DNA of 64,000 nt from Natroniella sulfidigena (GCF_023223645.1 NZ_JALKBY010000005.1:1-64000); one strand, 5' to 3'; positions 30,405 to 38,901 are shown, counted from the first letter of the stretch. Program-made: numbers and translations. The notes: generated by a model not told the origin, from the sequence alone.

Positions 30405-31530
30405 TGCAGCTACTACATGGCCTAAACCAGAACAGGTTTATCAAGCAATTGATGATTTTATGAGAAATTATGGGGCCAACCCTGGACGAGCTGGACACCA
30501 GATGGCTAATCAAGCTGGAGAGATAATCTATACAACCAGAAAATTACTTGCTAAATTATTTAATGCTGAGCAAGCTCAAGAGATTATCTTTACAGGTAAT
30601 GCCACTGAAGCGTTAAATTTGGCAATTAAGGGATATTTAAAACCAGGTGAACATACAATTACTACTAGTTTGGCCCACAATTCTATCTTGCGTCCAGTCA
30701 AGGCATTAGAAAAGCAAGGGGTAGAAGTATCAATTGTAGATCCTAATCAACAGGGCCAAATCCAAGCTAAACAGATCAAGAATTCTATTCAAGAAAATAC
30801 TAAGTTAGTAGTAATGGGCCATGCTTCTAATGTAACAGGAACTTTATTACCGATTGAAGAAGTTGCTCAATTATTGGTAGATTCTGAGGTTAAGTTATTG
30901 GTTGATGCTGCTCAAACTGCAGGTGTTTATCCGATTGATCTACAGCAGTTAGAGATTGATATGCTAGCATTTACTGGTCATAAAGGATTATTTGGCCCGC
31001 AAGGAACGGGAGGGTTATATCTTAAAGAAGGGGTTGAATTAGAGCCACTAATGCAAGGGGGAACTGGTAGTTATTCTGAAGATGTAAATCAACCACAGTT
31101 AAGGCCTGATTGCTATGAAAGTGGAACACCAAATACAGTTGGAATTGCTGGTTTAAAAGCAGGAGTAGAGTTTGTATTAGCAGAAGGGTTGGATAAGATT
31201 AGAAGGCATGAAGAGAAGTTAGTAGCGTATTTACAAGATGAATTAAAACAGATACCAGAAGTAACTTTATACGGGCCAATGGATTTAAAGCGACAAGTTC
31301 CACTCTTATCATTTAACCTTGGGCTTGAAAATGCAGGAGAAATTGGTTATATTTTAGATAAGGTTTTTAATATTGCGGTTAGGACTGGATTACATTGTGC
31401 ACCTTTGGTTCATCAAAGTTTAGGAACTTTAGAACAAGGAGTTATCAGAGTAAGCCCGAGTTACTTCAATACTGAAGAGGAGATGGAAGAATTTATTATG
31501 GCAATTAATGAAATAGCAGATGAAATTTAA
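30388..31530 (+). CDS. Cysteine desulfurase family protein (class V aminotransferase)
   Basis: PLP enzyme of 380 aa that takes sulfur from cysteine as an enzyme persulfide. It has the N-terminal MIYLDNAATTWPKPE, the PLP lysine motif AFTGHKGLFGPQGTGG near residue 205 and the catalytic Cys in RTGLHCAPL near 336. It looks like the EF2568-type branch, not IscS. ATG 30388 has GGAGGAG and overlaps hydF by 17 nt, so it is coupled to the maturation genes. Supplying sulfur for H-cluster or accessory Fe-S clusters is inferred. Confidence 0.9.
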   Translation: MIYLDNAATTWPKPEQVYQAIDDFMRNYGANPGRAGHQMANQAGEIIYTTRKLLAKLFNAEQAQEIIFTGNATEALNLAIKGYLKPGEHTITTSLAHNSILRPVKALEKQGVEVSIVDPNQQGQIQAKQIKNSIQENTKLVVMGHASNVTGTLLPIEEVAQLLVDSEVKLLVDAAQTAGVYPIDLQQLEIDMLAFTGHKGLFGPQGTGGLYLKEGVELEPLMQGGTGSYSEDVNQPQLRPDCYESGTPNTVGIAGLKAGVEFVLAEGLDKIRRHEEKLVAYLQDELKQIPEVTLYGPMDLKRQVPLLSFNLGLENAGEIGYILDKVFNIAVRTGLHCAPLVHQSLGTLEQGVIRVSPSYFNTEEEMEEFIMAINEIADEI

Positions 31531-31562
31531 ATACTAAATAATAATTAAATAAGGAGATTGAT

Positions 31563-32234
31563 ATGAGAGGAACAATAGTTAATACATTAGCAATTATACT
31601 TGGAGGAAGTTTAGGAGTCTTATTAGGAAATAGACTAGCGGAACGATTTAAAAAGATTGCAATGCAGGGATTGAGCCTAGCAGTTTTATTACTAGGTCTT
31701 AAGATGGCTTTAGGAACTGAAGATCCAGTCTATATTATCTTTGCTTTATTGTTAGGGGGATTAATTGGAGAAGGAATTAATATTGAACAGAGGTTAAATC
31801 AACTAGGTAAGTGGTTTGAATCATTATTGAAGAATCAAGGACGTATAGCAGAGGGATTCGTGCAATGTAGTTTGATTTATTGTGTAGGAGCAATGGCTAT
31901 TATGGGTGCTATCCAAGATGGCTTACAACAGGATCCTTCTACATTATATGCTAAGTCATTATTAGATGGTTTTTCTGCAGTTGCTTTTGCTTCAACATTA
32001 GGAGTAGGTGTTATTTTATCAGCTATACCTGTCTTTATTTATCAAGGTTTGATTAGTTTATTAGCTTCTCAAGTTAGAGTGATCTTGACTTCGGCTGTAA
32101 TTACTGAAATGACAGCTGTCGGTGGATTGTTGATTTTTGCTATTGGCTTGAATCTGTTGGAAATAACTGAAATTAAAGTGGGTAATTTATTACCGGCTAT
32201 TGGTGTAGTTGTAGTTTTAGTATACTTATTTTAG
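31563..32234 (+). CDS. DUF554 family membrane protein (YdfK/YqgA-like)
   Basis: A 223-aa polytopic membrane protein with the DUF554 features GTIVNTLAIILGGSLGVLLG at the start, YCVGAMAIMGAIQDG in the middle and SAVITEMTAVGGLLIFAIGL near the end. About six or seven membrane segments are visible. The function is not known; it may be a transporter. It follows the desulfurase by 32 bp and may be cotranscribed. Confidence 0.88.
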   Translation: MRGTIVNTLAIILGGSLGVLLGNRLAERFKKIAMQGLSLAVLLLGLKMALGTEDPVYIIFALLLGGLIGEGINIEQRLNQLGKWFESLLKNQGRIAEGFVQCSLIYCVGAMAIMGAIQDGLQQDPSTLYAKSLLDGFSAVAFASTLGVGVILSAIPVFIYQGLISLLASQVRVILTSAVITEMTAVGGLLIFAIGLNLLEITEIKVGNLLPAIGVVVVLVYLF

Positions 32235-32414
32235 TAATTTTATATAATAAAATTATTTGTTATATTTATTAGAGAGATTAGTAGTTAAAATATAATTAAA
32301 TCATAATTACTAATTATAATTTTTATTTCCTATGGTAAAAAAAAAAGGAAAAAGTTTTTTTGTGTAGAATATGTGTACTAGATGTTAGATTATTAAAAAT
32401 GGAGGGGCAGTAAT

Positions 32415-33377
32415 ATGTCATATTATAAGCAAAAAGAGAAAATAACAGTTAAAATTGTTCCTCATACACAGCGAGATATGTTTACATTGCGGTTATCTAA
32501 AAAATTGATCAAGTTTATCTGTACCTTGATAATAATTAGCTTATTAGGCTTAGTTGGAGCATTGTATTATTATAATCGGCAATATGGTCTTTCTCTACAA
32601 AGAATTGATCAATTAATTCATTATAGAGAAGAGAATGTTGAATTAGCTGAAAAAAATCAATATTTACATGATAAGTTGGCCCAAATTTCCCAAGAGACAG
32701 AGAAGATAGAAGTAAAGTTTAATAATATTAAACAGGAAAATGCGAAGATTAAAGAATTAATAGACTCTCAAGAAGAATTTAGTAGTCAAGAGTTTGAATT
32801 TGATAACTCAGATGATTATTCAGTTCAGACAGTTGATTACAATCAATTCAATGGTTCTAGCAAAGAGTTAGTTGAACATACCGAATCTACTATTGAGCGA
32901 CTACAGAACTCTTTACCACAAAAAAAGCAAGAGTTAGATTATTTAGAGAGGGATATTGAAGAGTATAGAGATTATTTAGCTGCTAGACCAGAAGGATGGC
33001 CACTCAAAACTGAGGATAGGAGAATAACGTCTGCTTTTGGAGATCGCTTTCATCCAGTCTTAGAGCGGATGACCTTTCATAATGGAATTGATATAGCAGT
33101 TTGGTATAACAATGAAGTAATTGCTACTGGAAATGGAGAAGTAGTTGAAGCTGGAAACAAAGGTGGATATGGTCGAGTTGTGGTTATAGATCATGGCTTT
33201 GGTTATCGAACCTTATATGCTCATAATAATCGAATATTAGTTAATGTTGGCGATAAAGTAAAACGAGGCGAAACAATAGCTTTATCCGGAAACTCTGGTA
33301 GAAGTACAGGGCCACACCTTCATTACGAAGTACATTTTAATGGCGAACCACTTGACCCAATTGACTACATAAAATAA
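32415..33377 (+). CDS. M23-family peptidase, membrane anchored
   Basis: A 320-aa envelope protein. A transmembrane anchor lies near residues 34-50 (FICTLIIISLLGLVGALYY), a coiled coil spans roughly 65-190, and a LytM/M23 metallopeptidase domain follows with Zn ligands in FHNGIDIA, HNNRILVN and GPHLHYEVH. M23 enzymes cut peptidoglycan cross-links or activate amidases. ATG with GGAGGGG. The bactofilin gene follows after 33 bp, a common pairing in cell-shape or sporulation loci. Confidence 0.92.
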   Translation: MSYYKQKEKITVKIVPHTQRDMFTLRLSKKLIKFICTLIIISLLGLVGALYYYNRQYGLSLQRIDQLIHYREENVELAEKNQYLHDKLAQISQETEKIEVKFNNIKQENAKIKELIDSQEEFSSQEFEFDNSDDYSVQTVDYNQFNGSSKELVEHTESTIERLQNSLPQKKQELDYLERDIEEYRDYLAARPEGWPLKTEDRRITSAFGDRFHPVLERMTFHNGIDIAVWYNNEVIATGNGEVVEAGNKGGYGRVVVIDHGFGYRTLYAHNNRILVNVGDKVKRGETIALSGNSGRSTGPHLHYEVHFNGEPLDPIDYIK

Positions 33378-33410
33378 GAATAACCAATTGAGATAAGGAG
33401 GCTAAAAGTA

Positions 33411-33854
33411 ATGTTTGGAAGTAAAAAGAAAAAGAAGAAGAAGGTTAAAAATCCTAAAGATGTAGGAACTGTAATAAGTGCTGGGACAAAGATTCAAGGA
33501 GAAATCAAAGTTGAAGAATCAATTAGGATTGATGGGGAGATAGAAGGAAAGCTAAAAGCTGAAGGTGATATCTTCATTGGCAAGCAGGGTAAACTAAGAG
33601 CAGATGTTGAAGGTGACGATATAATGATTGCAGGAGAAATAGAAGGAGATGTTACAGCAGCAGGTAAATTAGAAATTGTTAGTACTGGAAAGCTGATTGG
33701 TGATATCTCTATTTCAAATTTAATTATCCATGATGGAGCTATATTTAAAGGGAATAGTACATCTAAAATGGCTGAAAGTAAAGAAAAAGAAACTAGCAAC
33801 AAAGAAAGTAGTAAAAATAATACTAATAAAAAAAAAAGAACTAAATCAGCTTAA
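33411..33854 (+). CDS. Bactofilin (polymer-forming cytoskeletal protein)
   Basis: A 147-aa protein with a right-handed beta-helix bactofilin core (GTVISAGTKIQGEIKVEESI ... GEIEGDVTAAGKLEIVSTG) flanked by a Lys-rich N-terminus and a Lys/Ser/Asn-rich C-terminus. Bactofilins polymerise under the membrane and often work with M23 peptidases. The end of the gene contains a run of ten A (33828-33837) and overlaps the reading frame of the next gene. Confidence 0.9.
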   Translation: MFGSKKKKKKKVKNPKDVGTVISAGTKIQGEIKVEESIRIDGEIEGKLKAEGDIFIGKQGKLRADVEGDDIMIAGEIEGDVTAAGKLEIVSTGKLIGDISISNLIIHDGAIFKGNSTSKMAESKEKETSNKESSKNNTNKKKRTKSA

Positions 33855-34275
33855 AGTAACAGAGACTACAGATGAGCAGAGTTTAAAAGAGGCTTTAAAA
33901 TTAAGGCAAGAAGTATTTGTTAAAGAACAAAAAGTTCCTGCAAAATTAGAATTTGATGGTAAAGATAAAGAAGCAATTCATTTTGTAGCCTTCTTGGCTG
34001 ATGAAGTAGTAGGGACTTGTCGATTGTTAATGGGTAATGGATCTGGCAAATTAGAAAGAATGGCTGTAAAAAAAGAATGGAGAGGATACGGAATAGGATC
34101 CGCTCTATTAGCTGAGGTTATTAAAACAACTAAAAAAACAAAGTTATCTCAAATTAGTATTCATGCCCAATTACAAGCTAAAGATTTTTATCTAAACCAA
34201 GGTTTTAAGGCGGTGAATGAAGAAATTTTTGTAGAAGCAGGAATTGAACATATTAAAATGAATATGAAGTTATAG
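33730..34275 (+). CDS. GNAT-family N-acetyltransferase with unclear start
   Basis: The GNAT fold begins about 35-40 codons into this open frame (LKVTETTDEQSLKEALKLRQ) and includes ERMAVKKEWRGYGIGSALL, the acetyl-CoA loop. The part upstream of about 33838 overlaps bactofilin in another frame and is an unlikely protein sequence. The frame has no ATG, GTG or TTG after 33735. Expression may need slippage on the ten-A run (one A fewer would fuse it to bactofilin), coupling, or a non-standard start. The substrate is unknown. Confidence 0.75.
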   Translation: MMELYLKGIVHLKWLKVKKKKLATKKVVKIILIKKKELNQLKVTETTDEQSLKEALKLRQEVFVKEQKVPAKLEFDGKDKEAIHFVAFLADEVVGTCRLLMGNGSGKLERMAVKKEWRGYGIGSALLAEVIKTTKKTKLSQISIHAQLQAKDFYLNQGFKAVNEEIFVEAGIEHIKMNMKL

Positions 34276-34322
34276 AACTAAGGATTTAATCTTTTAAAGG
34301 ATTAAATCCTTAGTTGATTTAT
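34276..34322. terminator. Bidirectional terminator between the GNAT gene and yyaC
   Basis: A 16-bp perfect stem (34276-34291 with 34300-34315) lies between two converging genes, with A/T-rich sequence on both sides. Confidence 0.85.
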
Positions 34323-35029
34323 TATTGGTTAAATTTTCTGACTCCTTGGATTAGAGAGTAAGAAATTATCTTAGCCATTTTAACTACTAAACTTAATCTC
34401 GTACTTTGTAGAACGAAATATTCCATGTAACCTGAAACATTGACCAGGCCTGTTATATGCATATCACCGACTTCAGGTAATTTTTTATCAACACCAGAGC
34501 CAGGTTTTAATGGCCCTTCATTGACACAGATTGAACCTACACTACTGCTCTTTCCTAAGCCAGCATCAATAGCAATAATGAATGAATCAGGATGTTTTTG
34601 CTCAATAAATTCCAACTTATCATTTAAATTGGTAGCATGAATAGGAGAATTTAAGGTACCAAAGACGTTGAGATTGTTGTTCAACTTAAAATTAGATAAT
34701 TTTGAACCTGTTAGAGGGCCTAAAGAATCTCCTGTTGAGCGATCGGTTCCAATACAGATAATTGCTAATTTTTGTTTGAGGGGGTTATAAATCTTTCTTA
34801 ACTGGTTATTGATTATCTTTTTAAGATTAGTCATTGCTAAAGGGTCGTCGATATGTACTCGATTCCGACTCAATAGTTCTTGGCGATTAAAGCTGGTCGA
34901 TTTAGTAGAGGATATATTTTGATAACTTAAATAACAATTTTGACAGAATATTTTTTTGTCTGCAATAAATTTTAATTCATTTAAGGGTTTTCCACAGTGA
35001 CAACAGTTTACTTCTCTGCTAGTCTTCAT
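34322..35029 (-). CDS. yyaC: Spore protease YyaC-like protein (DUF1256) with zinc-ribbon N-terminus
   Basis: Residues ~80-235 match YyaC, a sporulation-associated protein related to the germination protease GPR: CIGTDRSTGDSLGPLTGSKL, FIIAIDAGLG and GDMHITGLVNVSGYMEYFVL. The first ~40 residues form a zinc-ribbon-like pair, CCHCGKP and CQNC, not usual in YyaC. It is the only minus-strand gene in this part. It supports an endospore-forming ancestry; activity is inferred from family. Confidence 0.85.
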   Translation of the reverse strand: MKTSREVNCCHCGKPLNELKFIADKKIFCQNCYLSYQNISSTKSTSFNRQELLSRNRVHIDDPLAMTNLKKIINNQLRKIYNPLKQKLAIICIGTDRSTGDSLGPLTGSKLSNFKLNNNLNVFGTLNSPIHATNLNDKLEFIEQKHPDSFIIAIDAGLGKSSSVGSICVNEGPLKPGSGVDKKLPEVGDMHITGLVNVSGYMEYFVLQSTRLSLVVKMAKIISYSLIQGVRKFNQ

Positions 35030-35043
35030 TATTCTCCCCCTTA

Positions 35044-35148
35044 CTTTACTGTATGTAATCTATACGTTTAGGCTGTTAAAATCATTAATGAAGCTTTAGA
35101 AGATCTATAATCGTAGTTTATTCTTTACTTACCTTTACTGTATGTAAT
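35044..35148. repeat. Degenerate repeat element 3 with a 16-bp direct repeat
   Basis: CTTTACTGTATGTAAT occurs at 35044 and again at 35133. Between them the core TTAAAATCATTAATGAAGCT resembles the cores of other heptamer elements (compare 58572-58600). It lies in the divergent yyaC-ykvI gap, so the repeats could also be regulator sites. Confidence 0.5.
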
Positions 35149-35229
35149 TTCTCCTCTGATTAAACTGTAAATTATTACCTTGACTTATTAAATTTAAGAG
35201 TAATATAGATTTGTAGAGGGGGGATTACT

Positions 35230-36255
35230 TTGAAATTGGGAGTGATTATAAAAATAGCAGTAACTTATATTGGAGCGGTAATAGGAGCAGGATTTGCTTC
35301 GGGCCAAGAAATATTTCAATTCTTTATTATCTATAGAAATAATGGGTTACTAGGAACTGTCTTAGCAGGGGTAATCTTTAGTATACTAGGTGTCAACATT
35401 GTTTACATTGCCAAAAATTTAAATGTAGCTAATTATCAACAACTATTTTACAGGCTTGCTGGTAAGAAGTTAGGTTTTATAGCTGACTTCTTTTTTACCT
35501 TATTTTTATTAGGTAGTCTGGTTGTTATGTTGGCAGGAAGTAAAGAGATAGCTAGCTTTTTATTTAGTCTCAATTTCAACTTCGGAATCTTAGTTTCAAT
35601 GATAATAGTAGTGTTGGCTAATTATTATGGATTAGAAGGAATTATGAAATTAAATCTATTATTGATCCCTTTCTTAATTATTGTTACTTTAGTTGTAATT
35701 AATGGTTTGATAACTGGATTTGAAGTCGATTTAACTATAGTTAATCTTGAACTAGATTGGATATTTTCTTCTTTTGTTTATAGTGGATATAATCTGATTT
35801 TAGGGTTAACAGTCTTGCTTCCATTAGCAATCAAATCACAGAAGAAGGAGTTGACTGTAGGGGTTATAGCAGGAGGATTATCATTAGGAATGTTAGCCTT
35901 TTTGATCGGCTATGTATTGAATCAATTTTATCCTCAGATATTAAATAGTGAGATTCCAATGTTAGAAGTGATTTTAAGCTATAGAAAGGACTTGTATTAT
36001 ATTTATGCGATTACATTATGGTTAGCGATGTTAACAACTGCTAGCTGTAACTTATATGGTTTATTAGATAGGATTGAGTCAACGGTTAAATTAAGTAGAG
36101 AAAAGATATTACTTATTATTATGATATTAGTTGGCCCGGTTAGTAATTTATCCTTTGCTAGATTGATTGGGCTGATCTATCCTCAACTAGGAAAAGCTAG
36201 TTTAGTTTTATTATCAGTATTAATTATAAATTATCTGTATCAAAAGAGAATTTAA
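35230..36255 (+). CDS. YkvI-like membrane permease
   Basis: A 341-aa polytopic membrane protein of the YkvI type, distantly related to amino-acid permeases and germinant-receptor GerAB proteins. The N-terminal YIGAVIGAGFASGQEIFQFF motif is diagnostic of the family, and about ten hydrophobic segments follow. The start is TTG with GGGGGG shortly upstream. The substrate is unknown. Confidence 0.85.
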   Translation: MKLGVIIKIAVTYIGAVIGAGFASGQEIFQFFIIYRNNGLLGTVLAGVIFSILGVNIVYIAKNLNVANYQQLFYRLAGKKLGFIADFFFTLFLLGSLVVMLAGSKEIASFLFSLNFNFGILVSMIIVVLANYYGLEGIMKLNLLLIPFLIIVTLVVINGLITGFEVDLTIVNLELDWIFSSFVYSGYNLILGLTVLLPLAIKSQKKELTVGVIAGGLSLGMLAFLIGYVLNQFYPQILNSEIPMLEVILSYRKDLYYIYAITLWLAMLTTASCNLYGLLDRIESTVKLSREKILLIIMILVGPVSNLSFARLIGLIYPQLGKASLVLLSVLIINYLYQKRI

Positions 36256-36333
36256 TAAGGAGTTGTTTACACTAATATACTGATGTTTAAATTTGTTTAA
36301 ATGGTTTTAAAATCGGAATATAGGAGGAAGATA

Positions 36334-37200
36334 ATGGATAGGTTAAGTAATGTTTTAGATCGGATTTTTAAATTGGCTACAGTAGATTTATTATCGGCTG
36401 CAATTTTACAACAGATTGGACTAGCTTTTTTACAACTAGCTGCGATTTTAGTGGCTACTAAGTTATTATTGCGATTTGGATATTTTTTGATTGAGAGATT
36501 ATTTGAAGAAAGAGAAGGGTATGGAAAGTATACCAAACAGAGAAATAAGACTTTAAATTTTGTTTTAAAAAGCGCGTTAAGGTATTCAATCTATTTTATT
36601 GGAGGAACGATGGCTTTAGATGTAGTGGGCGTTCCTACAAGTTCTATATTAGCAGGTGCCGGAGTAGTTGGTCTAGCTTTGGGTTTTGGTGCTCAGAATT
36701 TAGTTAAAGATGTAATCACAGGTTTTTTTATTCTCTTTGAAAAGCAATTTGTAGTTGGTGATTATGTTAAGATTGCTGAGGTAGAAGGGATTGTAAAAGA
36801 GATAGGTTTAAGGGTTACTAAAATTAAGAACTTTGATGGTGACTTACATATTATTCCTAACGGTAATATTGAACAGGTAACTAATTTTAGTACAGAAGCA
36901 AGAAGGGTTGTGGTCAATGCTCCAATTGATTATGACCAGAGTATAGAGGAAGCAATTGATGTTTTAGAACAATTATCCAGTGAATTAAAAGAGGAGTATC
37001 AACAGATAAAGGAAGGGCCAACAGTACAAGGAGTAGATAAGTTAGGTGATTCTAGTGTTGAAATTAGAGTGATTGCAATGGTAGACCCAATGGATTCATG
37101 GCAGATAGGAAGAGTTATAAAACAGCGGATTAAAGAACGATTTGATCAAGTTGGGATTGCAATTCCGTATCAACATTTGACTATCGTGAATAAAGAGTGA
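36334..37200 (+). CDS. Small-conductance mechanosensitive channel (MscS family)
   Basis: A 288-aa channel that releases solutes on osmotic downshift. Three membrane segments are seen; the third carries the Gly/Ala-rich pore helix AGVVGLALGFGAQNLVKDVI near residue 110. The MscS beta domain follows (KIAEVEGIVKEIGLRVTKIK, HIIPNGNIEQVTNFS). ATG 36334 has AGGAGG; an earlier ATG in the frame has none. It fits a halophile that must handle osmotic shifts. Confidence 0.93.
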   Translation: MDRLSNVLDRIFKLATVDLLSAAILQQIGLAFLQLAAILVATKLLLRFGYFLIERLFEEREGYGKYTKQRNKTLNFVLKSALRYSIYFIGGTMALDVVGVPTSSILAGAGVVGLALGFGAQNLVKDVITGFFILFEKQFVVGDYVKIAEVEGIVKEIGLRVTKIKNFDGDLHIIPNGNIEQVTNFSTEARRVVVNAPIDYDQSIEEAIDVLEQLSSELKEEYQQIKEGPTVQGVDKLGDSSVEIRVIAMVDPMDSWQIGRVIKQRIKERFDQVGIAIPYQHLTIVNKE

Positions 37201-37293
37201 CTTAAGTCTAAGTCTAAGTTCAAGTTTAAGTAAGAACTAAAACCTTGGTTTTTAGTGGTTGACTTAACCTTAAGCTTAGGCTTAAACTTAAAC
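37201..37293. repeat. Inverted-arm repeat element 4, hexamer variant
   Basis: The left arm is five 6-bp units ending in AAG (CTTAAG TCTAAG TCTAAG and on, 37201-37230). The right arm is five CTTAAR-type units (37263-37292). The element starts directly after the mscS stop codon and resembles element 1 at 27459. Confidence 0.75.
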
Positions 37294-37394
37294 CGTATAA
37301 AATGTTTAAAATCAAAATTTAGGATAAAGAAGCTTGAATTTCAAAAAAATTCTTTGTATACTGTTAGTTGAAGCTAAATTTGGGAGGTGGCAAG

Positions 37395-37574
37395 ATGAAA
37401 TTTGCAGTTGGAGAGGTTGTACAATTTAAAAAAGAGCATCCATGTGGTAGTGACCAATGGGAGATTTTACGGACTGGGATGGATTTTAGGGTTAAATGTT
37501 TAAAATGTGGACGAGTAATCATGTTACCACGTCCTAAATTTGAGAAGAGCGTAAAAAAAATAGTTGATAGTTAA
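37395..37574 (+). CDS. DUF951 (YyzM-like) small zinc-binding protein
   Basis: A 59-aa protein: MKFAVGEVVQFKKEHPCGSD, then VKCLKCGRVIMLPRPKFEKS. The HPCG ... CLKCG Cys residues suggest metal binding. DUF951 genes commonly lie next to ychF or mscS in Firmicutes, as here. ATG 37395 with GGGAGGTGG. The last codons (VDS-stop) are part of the following repeat element. Function unknown. Confidence 0.88.
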   Translation: MKFAVGEVVQFKKEHPCGSDQWEILRTGMDFRVKCLKCGRVIMLPRPKFEKSVKKIVDS

Positions 37575-37687
37575 TAATTGATAATTGATAGCTAAAAATA
37601 AAGCTGATCTTGATTTTATATCGTAGATGTTAGTTTTAATGGTTTTGAATTTAACTGTCAATTGTCAACTGTACACTGTAAACTAAT
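37561..37687. repeat. Heptamer inverted-arm repeat element 5
   Basis: The left arm is TAGTTGA TAGTTAA and three more units (37561-37595), the right arm AACTGTC AATTGTC AACTGTA CACTGTA from about 37652. It begins inside the end of the DUF951 gene and runs to just before the ychF ribosome site. Confidence 0.8.
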
Positions 37688-37706
37688 ATAAGGGAGCGTT
37701 TATATT

Positions 37707-38804
37707 ATGGGAATGAAATGTGGAATTGTTGGGTTACCTAATGTAGGTAAGTCAACATTGTTTAATGCAATTACTGAAGCAGGAGCTGATTCAGCTAACT
37801 ATCCATTTTGTACAATTGATCCTAATGTAGGAATTGTAGAAGTGCCAGATCAGAGATTGGACAAGTTGACAGAAGTGGTTGAACCTCAAGAGACAGTTCC
37901 TACAGCAATCGAATTTGTTGATATTGCTGGTTTGGTTAAAGGAGCTAGCAAGGGAGAAGGTTTAGGAAATAAGTTCTTAGGTAATATCAGAGAAGTTGAT
38001 GCAATTATTCATGTTGTTCGCTGTTTTGATGATGAAAACATTACTCATGTAGAGGGAGATGTAGATCCTTTACGTGATATTGAAATCATTGAGATGGAGT
38101 TAATCTTAGCTGATTTAGAAAGTGTCAGTAAGAAGTTAGAAAAGACAGAAAGACAGCTAAAAACAGGTGAGAAGATTTATCAAGAGCAGTTTGAGGTATT
38201 GACTAAATTAAATGATGCCTTAGAAGAAGGAGATCCTGCTCGTAGTGTTGACTTAACTGAGCAAGAAGAGAAGTTAATTAGAGATTTAAATCTATTGACT
38301 TTAAAGCCGGTCTTGTATGCTGCTAATGTTGCTGAAGATAAGATTGGTTTAGCAGATAATCAGCTGGTTACTACAGTTAAGGATAAAGCTGAAGATGAAG
38401 ATGCTGAAGTAGTAGTAATCAGTGCTCAAGTAGAGGCAGAAATTGCTGAGTTGAGCGGTGAGGAAAAGGAACTGTTCTTGGAAGAATTAGGTATAAGTGA
38501 ATCTGGTTTGGACAAACTAATTAAAGCTGGATATCGGTTGTTAGGGCTAATTACTTACTTTACTGCTGGGGAGAAAGAAGTTAGAGCTTGGACAGTCAAA
38601 GAAGGTGCTACAGCTCCAGAAGCTGCTGGTGTAATCCATTCTGATATGGAAAGAGGGTTTATCAGAGCTGAGGTAATAAGTTATCAAGAATTAGTAGCGG
38701 CAGGTTCTTTTGCTCAAGCTAGAGAAGCAGGTACTTTAAGAGTGGAAGGTAAAGAATATATTATTGAAGATGGCGATGTCTGTTATTTCAAATTTAATGT
38801 CTAA
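37707..38804 (+). CDS. ychF: Redox-regulated ATPase YchF (OLA1 family)
   Basis: A 365-aa P-loop ATPase of the Obg-like group that associates with ribosomes and stress responses. G1 motif GLPNVGKSTLFNAI, switch region FVDIAGLVKGASKGEGLGNK, a central coiled coil and a C-terminal TGS domain (LITYFTAGEKEVRAWTV). ATG with GGGAGCG. Confidence 0.96.
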   Translation: MGMKCGIVGLPNVGKSTLFNAITEAGADSANYPFCTIDPNVGIVEVPDQRLDKLTEVVEPQETVPTAIEFVDIAGLVKGASKGEGLGNKFLGNIREVDAIIHVVRCFDDENITHVEGDVDPLRDIEIIEMELILADLESVSKKLEKTERQLKTGEKIYQEQFEVLTKLNDALEEGDPARSVDLTEQEEKLIRDLNLLTLKPVLYAANVAEDKIGLADNQLVTTVKDKAEDEDAEVVVISAQVEAEIAELSGEEKELFLEELGISESGLDKLIKAGYRLLGLITYFTAGEKEVRAWTVKEGATAPEAAGVIHSDMERGFIRAEVISYQELVAAGSFAQAREAGTLRVEGKEYIIEDGDVCYFKFNV

Positions 38805-38807
38805 TTG

Positions 38808-38836
38808 TTGCAATTTGATTAGGTTAGTGTTATAAT
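38808..38836 (+). promoter_or_regulatory. SigA-type promoter of rpsF-ssb-rpsR
   Basis: TTGCAA, 17-bp spacer, TATAAT. Transcription would start near 38843, right at the beginning of the S6:S18-type leader. Confidence 0.85.
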
Positions 38837-38849
38837 AGATTGGTAAAAT

Positions 38850-38888
38850 CCATGCTCTTAATAAATTAAGGGCCAGTGACCGAATGGG
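38850..38888 (+). ncRNA. S6:S18 ribosomal-protein leader
   Basis: An inner stem GCTCTTAAT / ATTAAGGGC (38854-38862 with 38865-38873) is closed by CCAT / ATGG (38850-38853 with 38884-38887). The 3' side of the internal loop carries CCG (38880-38882), the feature recognised by the S6:S18 complex in known rpsF leaders. It lies directly before the rpsF ribosome site, so autoregulation of rpsF-ssb-rpsR is likely. Confidence 0.65.
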
Positions 38889-38901
38889 GGAGGTGACAGA
38901 G

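Noticed and set aside
32235-32414. AT-rich gap before the M23 peptidase gene as a possible regulatory RNA
   Set aside because: Only A/T runs and weak hairpins were seen; no consensus promoter or known RNA motif could be supported.
33494-33802. Minus-strand ORF opposite bactofilin
   Set aside because: Its Ser/Ile/Pro-rich translation mirrors the bactofilin beta-helix repeats; a shadow frame.
37201-37293. Hexamer repeat tract as a CRISPR array or transcription terminator
   Set aside because: There are no spacers of constant length and no T tract; it fits the inverted-arm repeat family instead.
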